Of a stretch of 64,000 nt of DNA, positions 34,353-44,497 are shown in pieces. Each line of letters opens with the position of its first letter. Positions within the stretch are counted from its first letter, which is position 1. The notes under the pieces are model-generated. The model ran no database searches and had not been told where the DNA came from. It saw nothing but the letters and a program-made list of their open reading frames with translations. Position numbers and translations under genes: made by a program. Origin of the DNA: Hoylesella marshii DSM 16973 = JCM 13450 (lineage in GTDB: Bacteria; Bacteroidota; Bacteroidia; Bacteroidales; Bacteroidaceae); the NCBI RefSeq assembly GCF_000146675.1, contig NZ_GL397214.1, positions 821,317 through 885,316 of the forward strand. Reading direction: 5' to 3'.

Positions 34353-35255
34353 ATGCAGTTTTTTACAAAGGAGGTAAAAATAGCCCTTGTTGCCATCGTT
34401 GGGGGCGTTATCTTGTTTTACGGACTTAACTTTTTAAAAGGGATCACTGTTTTTTCGTCAGATAACAGTTATACGATTGCTTTTCACAATATCAGCGGTT
34501 TATCTACGTCTAGCCCCATTTATGCTGATGGTTATAGAGTGGGGGTAGTGAAAAGCATCGACTACGACTATCGGAACCACGATACTATCTTGGTACATGT
34601 AGACATCAACAAGGAGTTCCGCATACCGAAAGGGTCGAGTGCAGAGATTGTGAGTGACCTTTTGGGTAATATACAAGTGAATCTGCTCTTGGCAAATAAC
34701 CCACGTGAACGCATCGAACCCGGGGAAGTCATTGTGGGAAATCTCAACGATGGGGCTGTCGGACAGATGAAAGACATGATTCCTACCATACAGAAAATGC
34801 TACCTAAGCTTGATTCCATCATGGCTAGTATCAACGTGTTGCTTGCTGATCCCGCTATTGCGCAATCTCTGCATAACGTAAGAACTATAACGTCTGACCT
34901 TACCGTATCTACAAAGCAACTCAATGTACTTATGACGACTCTCAATCATAGAGTGCCCGGTATGTTGGGTAAAGCTAATGACATATTAAGCAATACACAA
35001 CAACTCACTAATAATCTGGCTCAAATAGATGTAACGAGTACCATGGCAAAGATAGATGCTACCCTCGACGGTGTACAGCTGTTTACACAGAAACTCAACA
35101 ACGAACAAGGGACTCTCGGGTTATTACTGAACGATCCATCGCTTTACAACCGGATCAATACCACTGTGCTCAGTGCCGACTCCTTGTTAGTCAATATCAA
35201 GCAGCACCCCAAACGCTATGTACATTTCTCTCTGTTCGGTAAGAAAGACAAATGA
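34353..35255 (+). CDS. MCE/MlaD-family lipid-transport protein
   Basis: 300 residues with one N-terminal membrane helix (VKIALVAIVGGVILFYG) and an MCE domain (SPIYADGYRVGVVKSIDY, then GSSAEIVSDLLGNIQVNL). A long helical C-terminal region follows. Such proteins form a periplasmic ring or tube moving phospholipid between membranes. A GTG at 34347 overlaps the previous stop; the ATG at 34353 is more likely. No permease or ATPase gene is adjacent. Confidence 0.9.
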   Translation: MQFFTKEVKIALVAIVGGVILFYGLNFLKGITVFSSDNSYTIAFHNISGLSTSSPIYADGYRVGVVKSIDYDYRNHDTILVHVDINKEFRIPKGSSAEIVSDLLGNIQVNLLLANNPRERIEPGEVIVGNLNDGAVGQMKDMIPTIQKMLPKLDSIMASINVLLADPAIAQSLHNVRTITSDLTVSTKQLNVLMTTLNHRVPGMLGKANDILSNTQQLTNNLAQIDVTSTMAKIDATLDGVQLFTQKLNNEQGTLGLLLNDPSLYNRINTTVLSADSLLVNIKQHPKRYVHFSLFGKKDK

Positions 35256-35308
35256 AAAGAGGCTATAGAATAGATATGATGAGTTTCTAAATATAAAACG
35301 TCTAAATA

Positions 35309-35357
35309 GGGTTTACGATGTCTTGCACATGATGTGAGTTTTGTAAACCTTTCTTTT
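35309..35357 (+). terminator. Terminator after mlaD
   Basis: GGTTTAC pairs with GTAAACC (35343-35349), with T-rich sequence after. The remaining 35358-35639 stretch has an inverted repeat CGTCATC/GATGACG (35473-35479, 35569-35575) before dnaA, but I found no TTATNCACA DnaA box. Confidence 0.6.
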
Positions 35358-35639
35358 TACGGATTCTCTTGCCGTAGGGATGCTTTTCTTCATTTGACGT
35401 ATGCAGATGGGATGGAGTACTACAAATATTTTAATACCAAATACTTGGATATATGCAACACTCTTTTTAGAACGTCATCATCTTTATCACTATAAAGTGC
35501 CCCATCAAAGGAGTTTACAAATGCTACCTTAAAAAAGCTAAATATCATCGTTTGTGTATATCAAAAAAGATGACGAACTTTGCATGCACTGTCGCAAGTC
35601 TATACTTGTAAACATACATTTCTAAGTATTCAGATTCAA

Positions 35640-37049
35640 ATGGAAGCAACTCCAAAAGCTCTCTGGGAGTATGTCCTGAAGTTTATTCGGGAAAACGTCT
35701 CAGAACAGACATATGACACTTGGTTCAAGCCCGTTGTCTTCGAGTCGTTCAACACCTCGACGAAGACGCTTTTGGTGCGTGTGCCCAGCCGCTTTATTTA
35801 TGAATATTTGGAAGAGAATTTTACAGATTTGCTAACGAAAGGTCTGACTCGTGCCTATGGGATTGGTGTTCATCTCAATTACCGCATCCTTGTGGACAAG
35901 ATCAACAATCAAACCTTGGAGGTGGAGTCTGACCCTGCAGCAGCCATTGATCGTCCACAGAGTACGACCACGGGTAATAGACCTCCCTCTGTGCTCGACG
36001 CGGCCATGCCCCAGCAAATAGAATCGCAGCTCAATCCTCACCAGACTTTCCGCAATTTCATTGAGGGCGACAGTAACAAACTGCCACGTTCTGTTGGGAT
36101 GTCGATTGCCGAACATCCTGAAGGAACTCAGTTCAATCCCATGTTCATCTATGGACCGTCAGGTTGTGGAAAGACCCATCTCATCAACGCTATTGGCGTG
36201 CGAACGAAAGAGCTATACCCTGAAAAACGAGTGCTTTATATCAGTGCACGTCTTTTCCAAGTGCAATTTACCAACGCGGTATTGCAGAACTCTACCAACG
36301 ACTTTATCAACTTCTATCAAACTATCGACCTACTGCTTGTTGATGATATACAAGAGTGGATGACCGCGACGAAGACACAAGATACGTTTTTCCATATCTT
36401 CAATCACCTCTTCCGCAATGGCAAGCGTATCGTGCTGGCGTGCGATCGTCCGCCTGTGGAGTTAAAAGGTATGAACGACCGACTGCTTACGCGCTTCAGT
36501 TGCGGTCTGATAGCAGAGTTGGAGAGGCCTAATGTGCAGCTTTGTCGCAATATCCTTGATACCGAGATACGCCGCGAAGGGCTTAAGATTCCTGCCGATG
36601 TCGTCGAATATATCGCACAAACAGCTAACGAAAGCGTGCGCGATTTGCAAGGCGTGGTTAATTCGCTCATGGCTTATTCGGTGGTTTACAACAGCAATAT
36701 CGACATGCGACTGGCCGAGAGGGTTATCAAGCGGGCGGTTAAGGTGGATAACAAACCACTCACCATTGATGACATTCTCGAAACGGTGTGTCATCATTTC
36801 AACGTCTCCGCTACAGCTGTTAATAGCAAAAGCAGAAAGAAAGACATCGTGACCGCCCGTCAGGTGTCGATGTATCTTGCACAGAAATATACGAAGATGC
36901 CCGCTGCCCGTATCGGAAAGCTCGTGGGAGGGCGCGACCATTCGACGGTAATACACAGTTGCAGTCAGATAGAAGCGCGACTCAAACTCGATCATGCTTT
37001 CGGTAATGAGCTAACGAGCATAGAAAAGTCCTTTCATTTGAAGGCATAA
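35640..37049 (+). CDS. dnaA: Chromosomal replication initiator DnaA
   Basis: 469 residues. Domain I at the N-terminus (ALWEYVLKFIRENVSEQTYDTWF), AAA+ domain with Walker A GPSGCGKTHL near 178 and Walker B LLLVDDIQ, and the C-terminal DNA-binding signature GGRDHSTVIHSCSQI near 440. It binds DnaA boxes and melts oriC. The frame extends to 35580, but the ATG at 35640 gives the usual DnaA start. It lacks the usual neighbours dnaN and recF, which is common in Bacteroidetes. Confidence 0.96.
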   Translation: MEATPKALWEYVLKFIRENVSEQTYDTWFKPVVFESFNTSTKTLLVRVPSRFIYEYLEENFTDLLTKGLTRAYGIGVHLNYRILVDKINNQTLEVESDPAAAIDRPQSTTTGNRPPSVLDAAMPQQIESQLNPHQTFRNFIEGDSNKLPRSVGMSIAEHPEGTQFNPMFIYGPSGCGKTHLINAIGVRTKELYPEKRVLYISARLFQVQFTNAVLQNSTNDFINFYQTIDLLLVDDIQEWMTATKTQDTFFHIFNHLFRNGKRIVLACDRPPVELKGMNDRLLTRFSCGLIAELERPNVQLCRNILDTEIRREGLKIPADVVEYIAQTANESVRDLQGVVNSLMAYSVVYNSNIDMRLAERVIKRAVKVDNKPLTIDDILETVCHHFNVSATAVNSKSRKKDIVTARQVSMYLAQKYTKMPAARIGKLVGGRDHSTVIHSCSQIEARLKLDHAFGNELTSIEKSFHLKA

Positions 37050-37053
37050 AATA

Positions 37054-37085
37054 AAGCTGCTACCCCAAGGGGTGGCAGCTTTTTC
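37054..37085. terminator. Bidirectional terminator between dnaA and the GSCFA gene
   Basis: AAGCTGCTACCCC with GGGGTGGCAGCTT and five T, placed between two converging genes. Confidence 0.85.
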
Positions 37086-37144
37086 CTTTTCTGTAGTCGT
37101 ATGTTTGCTGGCCTCTTATAGCGGCAGCATACGGCTTTTGTTGT

Positions 37145-37966
37145 TTATGGATGCAAGATTTCGGGCAACTCGCAGCCATATTGTGCCGCCAATGCCTGCG
37201 CTTTTTGTCGTGTTTGTTCCATGAAAATTCGGTATTCGTCGCTTTCGGGATGGAACGGACGATGTCCCAAAGCCTCTTTGATAGGGCGCCAAGCTGCAAT
37301 GAATTGTTTTGCTTCGCTGCTAAGAAACGTTTCCATGAACCGTTCGTAGATGTATTCCACGGCTTGCTCCGAGGGGTGAATCATGTCGGGTTGATAAAAG
37401 CGATAGTCGCGTAGCTCGTCGTTCATGAGCTCATAGGCGGGGAAATAGACCACTGTTTCGGGATGGGAAGTCGCTAACTTGTCGGCAGCAAGTAGCAGCG
37501 TGGCCTTGGACAACATGCTACCGTGGAAGCCATATTTGGCATAGCGCACGGGACTGACTGTCACAACGACCTTTACCTCGCGACAGGCTTCTTGGAGTAA
37601 TGCTACTACCTTTTGCAGACAGTCTGTACATTCTTCCACGTTCATCGTCTCTTCTCTGAATAACCGTTGCGGACGTTTCTCGCAGTTGTCTACGATACGG
37701 CCACTCAACCGTTCCACATAAACGCGGTTTGTTCCCAATGTCAGTACTGCCACACGTGGGGCTAAGTCGGTGCAACGCTCTACAGTATGCAGGATGCTGG
37801 CCGGATTGTACATGACTCCAAATGGGTTTGCTGTAACGCGGAAGCGGTCTGCCTCGAACCGTCTGCCCATATTGTCGGCAAAGCACGAACCGACAAACAG
37901 CATACGCTCACACGGCGCGATGTTGAATGGAGCCCTTTCTATCTCTATACTTGTTCTGAATTTCAT
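37145..37966 (-). CDS. GSCFA-domain protein
   Basis: 273 residues. The eponymous motif reads VGSCFADNMGRRFEA near residue 25, followed by GTNRVYVER and, late in the chain, DMIHPSEQAVEYIYERF, which gives an SGNH-hydrolase-like Ser/Asp/His layout. Cytoplasmic by sequence. The biochemical role of GSCFA proteins is not established. It converges on dnaA. Confidence 0.92.
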   Translation of the reverse strand: MKFRTSIEIERAPFNIAPCERMLFVGSCFADNMGRRFEADRFRVTANPFGVMYNPASILHTVERCTDLAPRVAVLTLGTNRVYVERLSGRIVDNCEKRPQRLFREETMNVEECTDCLQKVVALLQEACREVKVVVTVSPVRYAKYGFHGSMLSKATLLLAADKLATSHPETVVYFPAYELMNDELRDYRFYQPDMIHPSEQAVEYIYERFMETFLSSEAKQFIAAWRPIKEALGHRPFHPESDEYRIFMEQTRQKAQALAAQYGCELPEILHP

Positions 37967-38021
37967 GCTGTAAAGATACGTAAAAGAGGCATTCAGATAG
38001 TCCTTCTTATCCCGAAAACAT

Positions 38022-38972
38022 TTATTTCAGTCCCGCCCTTTGAAGATACCTATCGGCTTCCAATGCTGCTTGACAGCCCGAACCTGCCGCAGTAACGGCC
38101 TGCCGGTAATGCGGGTCGGCCACGTCACCTGCCGCAAACACACCCTCGATGGTGGTGCGTGGAGTGCCGGGAACGGTCTTGATATAGCCCACTTCATCTA
38201 CCTCCAGCCATGGGCGGAATACATCGGAGTTGGGCTGATGACCGATGGCAAGGAAGAATCCATCTATCGGCAGGTCGTATCGCTCTTCGTCGGACTCGCC
38301 CATACGCTTGACCAAATGTACGCCCTCTACGCCGTTTTCGCCGAAGAGTCCTACGGCATTGTGCTCGAAGAGTATCTTGATGTTGGGCGTCTCGCGTACA
38401 CGCTTCTGCATCACCTCTGAGGCGCGCAAAAAAGGCTTGCGTACCACGAGATAAACCTGCTTGGCCAATCCGGCCAGATACATGGCTTCTTCGCAGGCTG
38501 TATCGCCGCCACCAACTACAGCCACCGTCTTTTTGCGGTAGAAGAATCCGTCACATGTGGCACAAGCGCTCACGCCCTGTCCGTTGTATTTCTTCTCATC
38601 GGCGAGGCCGAGATATTTGGCCGATGCGCCGGTGGCGATGATAAGGGTGTCGGTCTCAATCTCTACGCCGCGTTCGGTAGTTACGACGTAGGGACGGACC
38701 CCGAGGTTGGCTTTCACAATCTCTCCGTCGCGTATGCTTGCGCCGAAGCGTTCGGCCTGTTCACGGAGGTCAACCATTAGTTGGTTGCCGTCCACCCCGT
38801 GCGGATAACCGGGGAAGTTTTCCACTTCGGTCGTCGTAGTGAGTTGTCCGCCCATTTGCAGTCCTGCATACAATACCGGTGCGAGATTGGCGCGTGAGGC
38901 GTAGATGGCAGCGGTGTAGCCTGCCGGCCCGCTACCCACAATGAGGCATTTCGTATGTTCTCTGTGCTCCAT
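38022..38972 (-). CDS. trxB: Thioredoxin-disulfide reductase
   Basis: 316 residues. FAD site GSGPAGYTAAIYASRANL, active-site CATC in GVSACATCDGFF near 140, NADPH site VVGGGDTACEEA, and C-terminal GVFAAGDVADPHYRQ. Transfers electrons from NADPH to thioredoxin in the cytoplasm. It lies 11 bp after a glutathione peroxidase gene, so both form a thiol-redox operon, and the reductase may supply the thioredoxin-type reductant for that peroxidase. Confidence 0.96.
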   Translation of the reverse strand: MEHREHTKCLIVGSGPAGYTAAIYASRANLAPVLYAGLQMGGQLTTTTEVENFPGYPHGVDGNQLMVDLREQAERFGASIRDGEIVKANLGVRPYVVTTERGVEIETDTLIIATGASAKYLGLADEKKYNGQGVSACATCDGFFYRKKTVAVVGGGDTACEEAMYLAGLAKQVYLVVRKPFLRASEVMQKRVRETPNIKILFEHNAVGLFGENGVEGVHLVKRMGESDEERYDLPIDGFFLAIGHQPNSDVFRPWLEVDEVGYIKTVPGTPRTTIEGVFAAGDVADPHYRQAVTAAGSGCQAALEADRYLQRAGLK

Positions 38973-38983
38973 GACGTATCGGT

Positions 38984-39532
38984 TTATAAGAGCGTTTCAA
39001 TCTGTTTGGCTATATTAGCGATGCTTTCTGTAGGCTCGAAGCGTGCTACAACCTGACCTTTCTTGTTGATGAGAAACTTCGTAAAGTTCCATTTAATGTC
39101 GGGCTTCTGTTGATAGTCGGGGTCTTCCTGCGAGAGTTTCTCATGCAGGATAGGTGCGATGCGATGGCTCATGTCCCAGCCTGCAAAGCCCTTCCGACTC
39201 TTCAAAAATTGGTAGAGCGGGTCGGCATCCTCTCCGTTCACTTTTATCTTCTTAAAGCGAGGGAACTCCGTGCCATAGGTCAGCTTACAGAATTCATGGA
39301 TAGACTCATCGGTGCCCGGTGCCTGTTGGCCAAACTGATTACAGGGGAAGTCGAGCACTTCAAACCCTTGGGCGTGGTGCTTCTTGTAGAGTTTCTCCAG
39401 CTCCTCATACTGCGGAGTAAAGCCGCATTTGGTGGCTGTATTGACTATGAGCAACACTTCGTTGGCATATTCTTTCAACGAAACTGCTTTTCCTTTTCTG
39501 TCTTTGACAGAGAAATCATACACTGTTTTCAT
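38984..39532 (-). CDS. Glutathione peroxidase-family (thioredoxin-dependent) peroxidase
   Basis: 182 residues. Peroxidatic Cys in VNTATKCGFTPQY near residue 35, then LDFPCNQFGQQAPG with the second Cys and Gln, and WNFTKFLI with the Trp/Asn of the tetrad. It has Cys in place of selenocysteine. It reduces hydroperoxides, probably with thioredoxin. The frame extends upstream to 39610, but the ATG at 39532 gives the usual start, and a TACCTTTG box lies 35 bp before it. Confidence 0.92.
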   Translation of the reverse strand: MKTVYDFSVKDRKGKAVSLKEYANEVLLIVNTATKCGFTPQYEELEKLYKKHHAQGFEVLDFPCNQFGQQAPGTDESIHEFCKLTYGTEFPRFKKIKVNGEDADPLYQFLKSRKGFAGWDMSHRIAPILHEKLSQEDPDYQQKPDIKWNFTKFLINKKGQVVARFEPTESIANIAKQIETLL

Positions 39533-39566
39533 CTTTTTATTGTGTTTATAATTGGTTTGTTGTTGG

Positions 39567-39574
39567 CAAAGGTA
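39567..39574 (-). promoter_or_regulatory. Promoter of gpx-trxB
   Basis: Minus-strand TACCTTTG, 35 bp upstream of the chosen gpx start; supports the start at 39532. Confidence 0.5.
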
Positions 39575-39633
39575 ACCAATAATATTGAGAGAATGCCACC
39601 GCCCCTCCATAATTTTTTCTAAGCACTCCGTAT

Positions 39634-40177
39634 CATAAGTTCCACTACGAAGTGTAAATAGTCTCTTTTATTAAAAGGGGACTATGAAAAACACTCGGGG
39701 AACGCCATCGGCAAGGGATTGAAAGCCCCGACGAGCCAAAATAAAAGTCTTAGTGCTTGCAGAGCTTCCGCAAATAACAAAATAAAAATTTTAGTGCTTG
39801 CAGAGCTTCTGCAAATAACAAAATAAAAATTTTAGTGCTTGCAGAGCTTCTGCAAATAACAAAATAAAAATTTTAGTGCTTGCAGAGCTCCTGCAAATAA
39901 CAAAAAATAAAAAAAATACATTGTTTGTCGTAAGCGAAGAAGGAAATCATCGCACTGATGGTCAACGAGCAGTGGTTGTCCGAGCAAATCAGAGGGTGGA
40001 TGCTGCGCAAAGGGAAAACGTGCGTCTGCATCGAAACCATTTACAGTTATATCCGCTTCGACCGTTCTTACCGTTCTTGTGGAGGGGAACTCTACGGACG
40101 AGACTAAACTTCTCAACACCAAAACAACAGTTTTACAATCGGATTACATAGATTCGCACTTGTTATTGGAATCTGCG
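39634..40177 (+). mobile_element. Decayed IS30-family element
   Basis: Left end matches 10048-10155 and right end matches 27138-27221. A short transposase piece survives near 39944-40095 (EIIALMVNEQW, IRGWMLRKGKTCVCIETIYS) with an extra duplication (RSYRS). Most of the gene is missing and the space holds four 41-bp repeats. Not mobile on its own. Confidence 0.8.
39738..39901. repeat. Four 41-bp tandem repeats with hairpins
   Basis: Units start at 39738, 39779, 39820 and 39861. Each contains TTGCAG-AGCTT-CTGCAA, a small hairpin, preceded by an A/T-rich half. The first unit is the most diverged. Absent from the other IS30 copy. Confidence 0.9.
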
Positions 40178-40204
40178 TACCACTACGTATAGTGGAGATA
40201 CGGA

Positions 40205-40238
40205 AATCGGGTCGGGAGACAGTGCTCCCGACCCGATT
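40205..40238 (-). terminator. Terminator after groEL
   Basis: AATCGGGTCGGGAG pairs perfectly with CTCCCGACCCGATT, 31 bp downstream of the groEL stop. Confidence 0.8.
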
Positions 40239-40268
40239 GATGGATAGATTTTGTCGTAACGACAGGTA

Positions 40269-41912
<1,644 letters not shown>

Positions 41913-41985
41913 TTATTTGTTGTTATATGTAGGGTGAGTCGTCTATCCGACTCCGCTCGCAAAAGCATCCTGTCTTCTGCGATAC

Positions 41986-42258
41986 CTATTGGTTGATGAC
42001 GGCAAACACATCGCTTTGGCGCATGATGAGGTATTTCTCCCCCTCATATTCCAATTCCGTGCCGGCATATTTGCCGTACAACACCTCGTCGCCTGCTTTT
42101 AATACCATCTCTTCATCCTTGGTTCCGTTGCCTGCAGCTACGATTTTTCCATGAAGAGGTTTCTCTTTTGCTGTGTCGGGAATGATGATTCCGCCCACGA
42201 TTTCTTCGGCTTGTGCCGGTAATACCAACACTCTGTCTGCCAATGGTTTAATGTTCAT
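41986..42258 (-). CDS. groES: Co-chaperonin GroES (Hsp10)
   Basis: 90 residues. [19 protein letters not shown] at the start and a mobile loop ([17 protein letters not shown]), then [13 protein letters not shown]. Caps GroEL. First gene of the groESL operon; upstream lies a -24/-12-like element with CTGACA/TGTCAG palindromes, so control is probably by stress through that region. Confidence 0.97.
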   Translation of the reverse strand: MNIKPLADRVLVLPAQAEEIVGGIIIPDTAKEKPLHGKIVAAGNGTKDEEMVLKAGDEVLYGKYAGTELEYEGEKYLIMRQSDVFAVINQ

Positions 42259-42306
42259 AACTTTTCTTTATTTAATGGATATATCTAAAAATTCTACTCT
42301 CCGTTA

Positions 42307-42322
42307 TGCGAAAAGCGTGCCA
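42307..42322 (-). promoter_or_regulatory. Sigma-54-like -24/-12 element upstream of groES
   Basis: On the minus strand TGGCAC-N5-TCGCA (GG to GC spacing 10 nt, as in RpoN promoters), about 50 bp before groES. Confidence 0.45.
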
Positions 42323-42332
42323 AATCTGCCAA

Positions 42333-42372
42333 CTGACATATCTGTCAGCCCGTCAGGTATCATTTCTGACAG
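42333..42372. promoter_or_regulatory. CTGACA/TGTCAG palindromes upstream of groES promoter
   Basis: CTGACA-TATC-TGTCAG (42333-42348) and a looser repeat CGTCAG...CTGACAG (42351-42372). Placed upstream of the -24/-12 element, where activator sites would sit. Function inferred. Confidence 0.5.
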
Positions 42373-42504
42373 TTCTACATCTCCATTTGCGCGAAGAAAG
42401 TACTTTTAATTCGTAACTTTTTACCCCGTTTTTGTAATGGTTCTTTGATATTTGATACTCAAAAGTTCGAGATTGTAACTTTTAATGGTCATAAAGTTAC
42501 AGAT

Positions 42505-42614
42505 GATAAGTCGGCATCTGTACCCTGTACAAATGCCGTTTGTACGTGGTACAGATACGATTTGCACAGAGAAGGGTCGGCAACCTTTCTTGGCTCAAAT
42601 CGTATTCTTTAACG
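42505..42614. repeat. Array of five 22-bp units (locus B)
   Basis: Units start at 42505, 42527, 42549, 42571 and 42593. The second holds the palindrome GTACAAA-TGCCG-TTTGTAC. The order and content match locus A (29738-29847) in reverse complement. The remaining gap to 42796 shows no gene. Confidence 0.8.
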
Positions 42615-42796
42615 ATTGAAAGGTAAGCACTGAAACGAAGTTCGCTATTCGCTTCGCACAGCGAATGTCGTTTCCATAGCTTACGCTGCACCTCATGCCA
42701 TGATACTCCTCCCAAAGAAGGGTGGTAGAAACAAAGAGAGGAAACTACTTATAGCGTGTAGCTTCCTCTTTCCATTGGTATGTCTCTTCGACGCAA

Positions 42797-44437
42797 TCAG
42801 AATCTGTAACCTACCGTAAACAATACTTGATGACGTTTGTTGCTTACACTGACGGGATTCACATTGTTTGTTTCCAGCGTGGTGTGTCCGCCACCATCTG
42901 TTACACTGGCACTCATCCCATTGGTAAAGGGGTAGAAATCGCCGTTGGTAGTGCTGTATTGATAGGCAAGGTCGAGCGAAAGTTTTTCTACCGTATAGCC
43001 TAAGCCACAGGTAAACCGTTGGGTAGCTTTCCAATTGGTATAATCGCTTGCCGAACTGTAATAAGAACCCTCGGAATTCAAAGACCCATCTTTATATCCA
43101 AACTTGCTGTACATCGGTGAGACGTAGTTGTAGCCAAGTCGGAGAGCAAGGGGTTGGGTGGGCTTTACCTCCATACCTAATCGTACGGTAGACACACCTT
43201 TAAGCGTCCTCTTGGTATGACGATTCATCACTTCATCACTCGAAGAGGAATCATAGTAAGTATCGAAGTACGCGTCGTAGTAGCCGCCGTCTTTGTATCG
43301 GTTATCGAGATATGCATAGTCAGTATACTCGAAAGTTGCACCTAAGGCGAGATATTTGTCTATGGTATGTCCGATGGAGGCACCAAATTTCCACGGAGTA
43401 TTGAGCCTGAAGTCGTAGGATTCGTTGGAGTCTCCTCGGTCATAAGCCCCTACACCGGTGGTTTTATTGAAGAGTGTGGTATAGTTCTTCGTGGTGAGGT
43501 CATACCAAATAGGTGTAGCTACCGACAAGCCAATGCGGAAAGGAGAGGCCTCTATAGGTCGGAAGATGAGACCTGCTTTGAAATCGAAACCCGCACCTGT
43601 TATCGTGCGCTCATCGGCGATGATGACATCTCCTACCGGTGTACCGCCACTGCCCACGAGATGTTCTACGTATTCACTGTAACCTTTGTAGTGTACATCG
43701 TGTAAGCCAAGTGTCAATCCCAAGTAGACGCGGTCGTGTATGTTGGCACTCATGTTGAAGTCGTAGTCACCTATATATCCGCTGTGTTCACGATTGAACA
43801 GGTATCCATTAGCTGCGTTATAGCCGTAATCATGGGTGTTAGGGTCTACGAGCAAGGCATTCCAATAAAGATAGTCCAGCTGGTTGAAGGAACGAGCTGT
43901 CTTTGAACTCGTATTGCTTTCGTATCCGATGTAGCGCCCATTGGAATTTTTCCCGATATTGAAACCTCCTGCTGACATGGAACCAAGTGCACCTTTTATA
44001 TACGACTGTTTGTTTTGTGATGCATTGTTCAGCGCACTCGATGCGGAAAGGATGTAGTCGAAATTGGCACTTTTATGGTAATTGAATGCGAAATTCAGGA
44101 AAGAGTTGTCGTTTGAATGCGTGACATAGACGAATCCTAATTGGTCAAAACTCATATTGGATTTGTTTGCGTCGGAGAAATTCTTGGCATCTTGCTGCGA
44201 TACAAGACCGAAAGAGAGACTTCCCGTTGAGTGACGGAACAAGCCTATACCTGCGGGGTTGGTACCGATGGTGGATATATCTGCACCCAACGCTTCCATG
44301 GCTCCACCCATTCCGACGTAGCGGGCTGTACCGTTCAAATCCTGTTTGGCTATCTTTGCACTCTCATAAGTTTCCTGTGCCCCTACGGGAGCAATGAGCA
44401 ACATTGAGGCAAAGAGTATAAAAAAAGTTCTTTTCAT
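42797..44437 (-). CDS. Outer-membrane beta-barrel protein, OmpP1/FadL-like
   Basis: 546 residues with a signal peptide (FILFASMLLIAPVGA). The N-terminal plug-like segment ARYVGMGGAMEALGADISTI followed by GTNPAGIGLFR is typical of the OmpP1/FadL/TodX porins, and alternating beta strands run to a C-terminal aromatic residue (LFTVGYRF). Such proteins take up hydrophobic compounds across the outer membrane. Some relatives are labelled hemin receptors, which cannot be decided from sequence. Transcribed in the same direction as 44498-45574, 60 bp away. Confidence 0.86.
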   Translation of the reverse strand: MKRTFFILFASMLLIAPVGAQETYESAKIAKQDLNGTARYVGMGGAMEALGADISTIGTNPAGIGLFRHSTGSLSFGLVSQQDAKNFSDANKSNMSFDQLGFVYVTHSNDNSFLNFAFNYHKSANFDYILSASSALNNASQNKQSYIKGALGSMSAGGFNIGKNSNGRYIGYESNTSSKTARSFNQLDYLYWNALLVDPNTHDYGYNAANGYLFNREHSGYIGDYDFNMSANIHDRVYLGLTLGLHDVHYKGYSEYVEHLVGSGGTPVGDVIIADERTITGAGFDFKAGLIFRPIEASPFRIGLSVATPIWYDLTTKNYTTLFNKTTGVGAYDRGDSNESYDFRLNTPWKFGASIGHTIDKYLALGATFEYTDYAYLDNRYKDGGYYDAYFDTYYDSSSSDEVMNRHTKRTLKGVSTVRLGMEVKPTQPLALRLGYNYVSPMYSKFGYKDGSLNSEGSYYSSASDYTNWKATQRFTCGLGYTVEKLSLDLAYQYSTTNGDFYPFTNGMSASVTDGGGHTTLETNNVNPVSVSNKRHQVLFTVGYRF

Positions 44438-44497
44438 AACGTAATCATCTTTGTTTATTAGGGTATATACATCTTATTTCAAGGTGCCTGTCTGTTG

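Noticed and set aside
35256..35639. Replication origin next to dnaA
   Set aside because: No TTATNCACA boxes or AT-rich repeat block found; only a terminator and one 7-bp inverted repeat.
39738..39901. CRISPR-like or retron-like repeats
   Set aside because: No spacers, no adjacent effector genes; simple tandem duplication inside a dead IS.
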